NCBI GenBank assembly: GCA_038501625.1
Contig: JAZAYU010000009.1
Coordinates: 11,522,396 to 11,586,395 of the forward strand
Direction of reading: 5' to 3'
DNA: 64,000 bases
From: Corbicula japonica
Taxonomy: Eukaryota > Mollusca > Bivalvia > Venerida > Cyrenidae
The notes beneath the pieces are model-generated. The model searched no databases, was not told the DNA's origin, and was given only the letters and a program-made list of their open reading frames with translations. Position 1 is the first letter of the stretch, and each line of letters opens with the position of its first letter. The translations under genes and the position numbers were made by a program. Of this stretch, positions 58,601-64,000 are shown one piece after another.

Positions 58601-58923
58601 TCCACGGCTTCATCTTCGTCGTCGTCGTCGGTTTCGTTATCGCCGTCGGGACATTCTCCATACAACTTGAAGCGAAGATCGAGCACTTCATTTTTCTTCA
58701 TCGATGCGTAGTAACAGTATCGCTGTACGAGTCCTTCCACTACCAAAAGACGCATGCGCAGATTATACCGGAAGGGTCTGTCGTTCTTGTCTCGTGCAAT
58801 AATGTATCTTGCCTGTAAATCGTGCAGTTTCCCATTGAGTTGTTCGATTTGGTTGCAAGCCCGTTTGAAACGCCTCTCGCTTTCGTAAAGCTGTGCATAC
58901 ATTTGAAACTTTTCCATCCCCAT
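58597..58923 (-). CDS. Small helical protein with acidic tail
   Basis: 108 aa from the first ATG (58923); the frame is open further upstream but without an ATG. Residues about 1-75 are rich in charged and amphipathic residues (QMYAQLYESERRFKRACNQI, QLNGKLHDLQARYIIARDKN) and likely helical or coiled coil. The end is DDDDEDEAVE, encoded by a GAC run. Apparently intronless, or the last exon only. A TATA box lies 145 bp upstream (59068-59075). No family recognised; the regular charge pattern, promoter and lack of repeats support a real gene. An intracellular, perhaps nuclear, role is a guess from the acidic tail alone. Confidence 0.6.
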   Translation of the reverse strand: MGMEKFQMYAQLYESERRFKRACNQIEQLNGKLHDLQARYIIARDKNDRPFRYNLRMRLLVVEGLVQRYCYYASMKKNEVLDLRFKLYGECPDGDNETDDDDEDEAVE

Positions 58924-59067
58924 GTTGTTGGATAACTTGTCTCCACGACTCGCTATATTCGTTCCCTGTAACTTGGAGGTAACCAAGGCAGTATCAATTT
59001 TTGCTACGTGTTCTGTCGTTGATCAACGCAGTCGATTGAATGAATAATCAAACAGACCTCCGGCACG

Positions 59068-59075
59068 CTTATATA
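59068..59075 (-). promoter_or_regulatory. TATA box TATATAAG
   Basis: The minus strand reads GACGATATATAAGCGTGCC, placed about 145 bp before ATG 58923 with no intervening ATG. A strong match to the animal TATAWAAR consensus. Confidence 0.6.
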
Positions 59076-59079
59076 TCGT

Positions 59080-60405
59080 CTTTTTAATTTCATTATCATA
59101 CTAATTATTAGCCCTAGGTAAAGCTGAGAACATGTTGACGCTTACAAATTGCTTGTCGGGTCGCGCTAACAGCTTATCCTGATGTCATACCAGGTAACAA
59201 TAGGTAACAGCGTTGTTGTGATTATGTGTGAATTGATGGTCTGTGGTCATGTAATTGTTTGGGTGATTGGGTTTATTGCAAAGCTGTTATCGGGTGATTG
59301 ATCTGACACGATTATGATCTTTGTGTTGCTTGCAATCTTCTACTTGATGAGATTATGACACTTAGAACATACGGTCGTCCCGTTTTTGTCTAAACGCGCA
59401 TCTGCTGCCGTTTGCTACCAGGTAAATGGTTTTCAAAACAGAACATTAATACTTATATTTACGGGAGTTACTGGCATTTTCTTCTGATTTCTGAAATTTA
59501 ATCTTTATTTTAGTCCCATCTATATATAGACAATAATAAACCATCACAGTCATGTACATAGCCATTTAATATGTAAGATTTTTAAGAGACTTACAGACAA
59601 ATCACAGTGGCTGAATCAAACATAACAACAAAGATATGTCATGCATGTAAGAGAAGTTGCCTGTCGAAATCTACAATCTTATAAGAATAAGCTAGAGAAT
59701 GTTTCTATGGAGCTAAATGATGATAGTACAAATCCTGTCAGAGTTGCTTTTCGTGCGAGTGTTTTTGCACATCGGAACATCAAGAGAGCTAATTCTAACC
59801 AATAATATATGATGTTTGTATCGCTGTTTTATGAGTATTAGTTGTCTTGTATTTAACGATCAATTAAAATTATCTTATCTTTTTTTCCAAACAGCCGTAT
59901 TCCATTTTATTCTGTATTCGAAGTGATACGCTCTACTTAGGCACTGTTTCGTTTGTAGAAAAATATGGAATTCTAATCCGAATTTCATTATTAAATATCA
60001 TTATTCACATTTAGAAAATATATATTTAACATTTAACATCAAAAACGTTTCTTATGGAATACCATATATGTTACCAGTTGGAAATCTCAACTTTGTCTGT
60101 CTATGCAAATCAGTCAAAGAGAGTTGTCAATATCACCATAGTTACCAAATATTTAGCAACTTGACAATTTTCAACCTCTTAATTGAGATTAAGATACTGC
60201 GTCTTTGTTACTTTGTCTGTCTGGATTTTATATATATATACTGGTTTTAAATGACCGACACTGATAATTATTGATAAATATTTATCAACATAAAGGAAAA
60301 TTTGTGAAACTTTAGAAACAAACTTTTACTGCATAACAAAAGTTCCGCATTTTTAACAGGCGTGATATATACATATATTACCACATATTAATGCAGATTA
60401 TAATC
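59080..60405. other. Intergenic region between divergent genes, nothing recognised
   Basis: AT-rich; the minus-strand gene at 58.9 kb and the plus-strand gene at 60.98 kb diverge from here. No repeat or coding exon could be supported. Confidence 0.45.
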
Positions 60406-60427
60406 ATCATCATCAGCAGCACCAAGA

Positions 60428-60428
60428 G

Positions 60429-60495
<67 letters not shown>
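60428..60495. repeat. (CAT)n microsatellite
   Basis: About 22 ATC/CAT repeats, flanked by imperfect CAGCAGCA and CAACAACAACAC runs. Confidence 0.95.
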
Positions 60496-60904
60496 GACAA
60501 CAACAACACCATCATCAGCAGCATCATCAACCTTTTTATTGTTTAAAAGGATTCATAGTTTATGGCAGCAAAAAGAAGAAGAACAACAACGCCATTATTA
60601 TCATCATATCCAGACCGAAAAATCTCCGCACTTTTAAATGAAGAGGTTTTGAATGACCTGAAATTTCGAACCGATGTTCACTTACATCTCTATTTAATAA
60701 AGTACTCACTAAGATAAGGGCCAAGGTGGTTGCCATGTGATGTTTTTCCACGGACCTTCGACAGCTATTTCAGAACATGGTCTGATTGAATAAGGCGCAC
60801 AGAGGCGACGCGTGAATTGTTTGGAACACTGATAAGTTTTTGTCTGAAACAAGAACATTCTGGTTTGCTGATTCCTTGCTAAAACTGTTTTTGTATTGAT
60901 AGCA

Positions 60905-60910
60905 TATATA
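60905..60910 (+). promoter_or_regulatory. TATA box of the secreted-protein first exon
   Basis: GCATATATAGGCC lies 66-71 bp before ATG 60976, consistent with a start site near 60935 and a 40-nt leader. Confidence 0.55.
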
Positions 60911-60975
60911 GGCCACACTCATATAAGGTGAAACTGTTTGAAGACAGGCTTCTATCTCCCATCAAGTGTTTCACA

Positions 60976-61042
60976 ATGAAGTCGGTACTTTCTCTCCTCT
61001 GCCTTATTGCGTATTGCGCGGCCCAACAACCCACACCATGTC
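60976..61042 (+). CDS. First exon of a secreted protein, possibly ependymin-related (partial)
   Basis: ATG in the context TTCACAATGAAG opens 22 codons: a signal peptide (MKSVLSLLCLIAYCAA) followed by QQPTPC. The exon ends in phase 1 at a strong donor, TGTC/GTAAGT. A TATA box and short leader precede it. The start of the mature chain (Gln, then Pro-x-Pro-Cys) recalls molluscan ependymin-related proteins, small secreted glycoproteins that usually continue with Ser-Pro-Pro and a Trp-Glu-Gly motif; that continuation was not found before 64000, so this family call is weak. A first exon of some secreted protein is well supported. Confidence 0.6.
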
Positions 61043-62390
61043 GTAAGTAATAACTTATTTTGGAGGCTTTATTTGAATAAAGGAAAATTTAGTTTGAACA
61101 AAAAACTCTTGTTATAATATATAAAAAAATAATTAACTAAGTAAGTTAAATATTGAAGACTAAAAAGGTGTTCGTTAAAAATCTTAATCCGTATGAATTC
61201 AAAAGATCTTATATTCTTAAAAATATATCACTATACTATTTTTATATTGTTTCTTTATACTTATTTTTTGACGATTAGTTGTGTTCATCTAGATTTGCAA
61301 AAGCCTTAAAATTATCCAAAACTTGTCACAATCTTTACCATGTTAATTTATTTTGGTATAACGTTCAATCGTACTACATAAAGCCTGTCTGGAGCAAAAT
61401 CAACACAGTCAATCTCACAATTATAAGGATAACAAAATATAAGGATAACAAAAACTCGCAATTAGGGGAGGGAGCAGCGATATAATGAGCCAATACCTTC
61501 CAGATCAACGATATTGCATATTTGCAACAGAGTTAGTGATTACATGTGGATAGCTAAGCATAATAATGACAGATGATTGCATGTGGTTCACTGAGGTAAA
61601 CGAAGTAGCTAAATTTGCTCAAATGCACCGATACCTCCTTGTGGATCACAGTGTCTTATTTCTCCATTGCCTTGAATGATTCCTAGTCATCTTTCGTTAG
61701 TAAGAAGTAAGAACACTCCTCTCTCAATTGGAGGTCATATTCTTCTGGATTGCTATATCTGGCATCTGGTTTGCAAACAATATAGAAAGTTCTTGCGATT
61801 TTTTTTATTATAAGCGACAGTTTCACATGATCACGGTATGTATCCCAATAATCAGCGCTCGGATGACAACGTCAGGCTCGGATGATAAGAGCGGCTCGAT
61901 TTGCGGATGAGAGTGAAAAAAGCGTAAGTATTTTTACTTTTATCTATTACTTACGCCGATATAAATCACGTTAGTGATTGCAATTGTTTGAGGCCAACAT
62001 AAGCTATATGAAACTGCAATGGTTTTTGCAGACAGTCCCAACATTGTGAGGAAAATCACCGAAGACGGTGGAAAATTCGACCCATCGCCCAAAATTAAAC
62101 AAGTTTCCATCTCTATTTAGGTAGTTGAGTGAAGAAAACATAACTTTTTGATCCTTTACTGTCCCTCTGTTAATAAACAATCACAACATGGTAACACAGT
62201 TCGGTAAAAATGAATCTAAATCTTACTTTTTCTGAAGATGTCAAAGCAAGATGGATAATCGCTGACTTCAGTAAATTTTGTTTAAGATAATAGGTGGCTC
62301 AAACTGAATAATGGCCAGCCTTATAATTTTATCTTCAGGAAAATGTATCAATACTTAATGTTGTTATCATTTCTCAACTGTGAAATCGCG
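61043..62390 (+). other. Intron of the secreted-protein gene, no further exon found
   Basis: AT-rich. I looked for a phase-1 exon after a pyrimidine-AG and found none with a convincing frame. The frames at 61279-61485 and 61728-61910 are unsupported. Confidence 0.4.
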
Positions 62391-62394
62391 TTTT

Positions 62395-62985
62395 TAGCTC
62401 GACTATTCGAAGAATAGGGGAGCTATCCTACTCGCCCCGGTGTCGGCGTCGGCGTCCCCGTCGGCGTCCGTTAAACAAAATATGCACTTTGGTCCATAAC
62501 TTGAAAACTACTTATGATATCAACTTGAAACTTGGAATATATATTCACCATCAAATTATACGTCATTACAAACAACACCCATAACTCTGCTACAAATATT
62601 TTTCAAGTTATGCCCTTTTTTCACTTAAATTTTGTGTTAAGGAAAATATGCACTTTGGTCCATAACTTATAAACTACTTGAGATATCAACTTGAAACTTG
62701 GAATATATATTCACCATCAAATTCTACATCATTACCAATAAGACTCATAACTCTGCTGTCAATATATTTCAAGTTATGTCCCTTTTTTCTTATATTTTGT
62801 GTTAAGCAAAATATGCATTTTGCCCATAACTTAAAAACTACTTGAGATATTGCATTGAAACTTGAAATATATTTTCACCATCAAAATCTACATCATAACC
62901 AACAAGACCCATAACCCTGCTTCCAATTTTTTTCAAATTATGCCCCTTTTTCACTTTCATTTTGTGTTACGCAAAATATACACTT
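62395..62985 (+). repeat. AGCTCGACTATTCGAAG family: head and ~166-bp tandem units
   Basis: Head TTAGCTCGACTATTCGAAG and a GGCGTCGGCGTC run, followed by three units of about 166 bp. TATGCACTTTGGTCCATAAC sites at 62481, 62647 and 62812, with a truncated fourth near 62978, set the period. I recognise the head as a repeat common in bivalves. Confidence 0.88.
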
Positions 62986-62989
62986 GGCC

Positions 62990-64000
62990 CTTAACTTCGT
63001 TATGAATGGAGGGATTTCAAAATAACTTGGCACAAATGTTCACCATGACAAGGTGGTGTGTCGCGTACAATACCCATGCCTGTAGGTCCAAGGTCAAGGT
63101 CACTGTTACTAAAAATAGAATTTTCTTGCAAAATCGTGTCAGCTCTGTTACTTTGTTATTTCTTTTTGGATTTTTAAAAAACTTGGTATAATTGTTCACC
63201 ATATCAAGAAGGTGTGTCACGTACATGCCCAAGCCTGTAGGTCAAAGGTCAAGGTCACTGTTACTAAAAATAGGATTTTCTTGTCCGGGCTGTTACTTTG
63301 TTATGAATGGAGGGATTTCAAAATAACTTTGCACAAATGTTCACTATGACAAGGCAGTGTGTCCGCGAAATACCCAAGCCTGAAGGTCCAAGGTCAAGGT
63401 CACTGTTACTAAGAATAGAATTTTTTTTGTCCGGGCTGTAACTTCATTATAAATGGAGGCATTTCAAAATAACTTGACACAAATGTTCACCATGACAGGT
63501 CAGTGTATCGCGTACCATGCCCATGCCTGTAGGTCAAGGTCACTGCTACTAAAAATAGAATTCTCTTGTCCGGGCTGTTACTTCGTGAGGAATAGAGTGA
63601 TTTCAAAATAACTTGACACAAATATTCATCGAAACAAGGTGGTGTGTCCCGTACCATGCCCATGAAGTAGGTCCAAGGTCTAGGTCACTGTTACTAAAAT
63701 AGAATTTTCTTGTCAGGGTTGTAACTACAGTAGGAATAGAGTAATTTCAAAATAACTTGGCAGAAATGTTCACCATGACAAGGTGGTGAGTCGTGTACCA
63801 TGTCCATGCCTGTAGGTCCAAGGTCAAGGTCACTGTTACTAAAAATAGAATTTTCTTGTCCGGGCTATAACTTTGTTTTGAATGGAGGGTTTTCAAAATA
63901 ACTTCGTACGAATGTTCACCATGACAAGGTGGTGTGTTGCGTACATTACTCATGCCTGTAAGTCCAAGGTAAAGGTCACAGTTACCAAAACTTGAATTTA
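62990..64000 (+). repeat. ~144-bp tandem array with AAGGTCAAGGTCA
   Basis: About seven units, running off the window. Each has TTTCAAAATAACTTGGCAC, TGTTCACCATGACAAGGTGG, GTGTCGCGTAC, CCTGTAGGTCCAAGGTCAAG, GTCACTGTTACTAAAAATAG and TTTTCTTGTCCGGGCTG. Short open frames on both strands are products of the repeat. Confidence 0.92.

Noticed and set aside
60560..60918. Minus-strand frames upstream of the signal-peptide exon
   Set aside because: They lie antisense over the promoter and leader of the plus-strand gene and have no recognisable features.
63006..63953. Short frames on both strands with repeated VTVTLTLDLQAW-type sequence
   Set aside because: Products of the ~144-bp tandem array.
1..64000. 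CRISPR arrays, prophage, bacterial defence systems or viral genes
   Set aside because: The direct repeats are contiguous satellites without spacers, genes have introns, and no viral structural or replication proteins were recognised.

Overview
This window is nuclear DNA from an invertebrate animal, most likely a bivalve mollusc (a venerid-type clam is my best guess, by inference). The grounds are AT-rich sequence, GT-AG introns, many decayed transposons, and two families I associate with bivalve genomes: the AGCTCGACTATTCGAAG / AAGGTCAAGGTCA tandem family (62.4-64 kb, 49.7-50.3 kb, 42.1-42.3 kb) and the AGGGCCATCATGGCCCTCTTG hairpin end (48.95 kb). There are no bacterial operons, CRISPR arrays or phage.

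Layout. (1) 0.7-31.7 kb is a repeat-built region. About ten complete or near-complete copies of an intron-containing tRNA-Ile(UAU) gene sit in duplicated modules, often beside a decayed antisense partner. An 81-bp satellite occurs in both orientations (3.1, 16.6-17.3, 18.2, 20.6-21.8, 31.1-31.7 kb). LINE reverse-transcriptase fragments interrupt the satellite, giving a large inverted repeat at 18.2-20.9 kb. The block 4.45-17 kb is repeated in the same order at 21.9-31.65 kb as an old direct segmental duplication, and a third, more divergent partial copy lies at 54.66-56.56 kb. The two main copies carry decayed exon-like sequences of an unidentified minus-strand gene. (2) 31.67-35.4 kb holds a 5'-truncated Helentron-type element (PIF1-like helicase plus endonuclease/exonuclease/phosphatase domain), cut by a short element with a long inverted repeat. 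(3) 36.3-45.3 kb is a three-exon plus-strand gene for a 331-aa OB-fold/zinc-ribbon protein resembling replication protein A. Its introns hold a LINE 3' end, a perfect 27-bp hairpin and a terminal-inverted-repeat element. (4) 45.85-48.6 kb is a three-unit tandem duplication in which two units carry a 234-bp TTAA-type MITE and the middle one keeps the empty site. (5) 48.6-54.6 kb shows no gene. (6) 55.3-61.05 kb is the gene-bearing end: a four-exon minus-strand gene for a 176-aa secreted protein (CUB-like, meteorin-like N-terminal pattern, Arg-rich tail), a small acidic-tailed helical protein gene with a TATA box, and the signal-peptide first exon of a plus-strand secreted protein (possibly ependymin-related) whose remaining exons were not found. 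(7) 62.4-64 kb is tandem repeat.

The genes do not form one pathway. The reconstructed genes rest on splice phase: all two junctions of the OB-fold gene and all three of the secreted-protein gene join in frame. Function assignments come from motif recognition only; no database search was possible.
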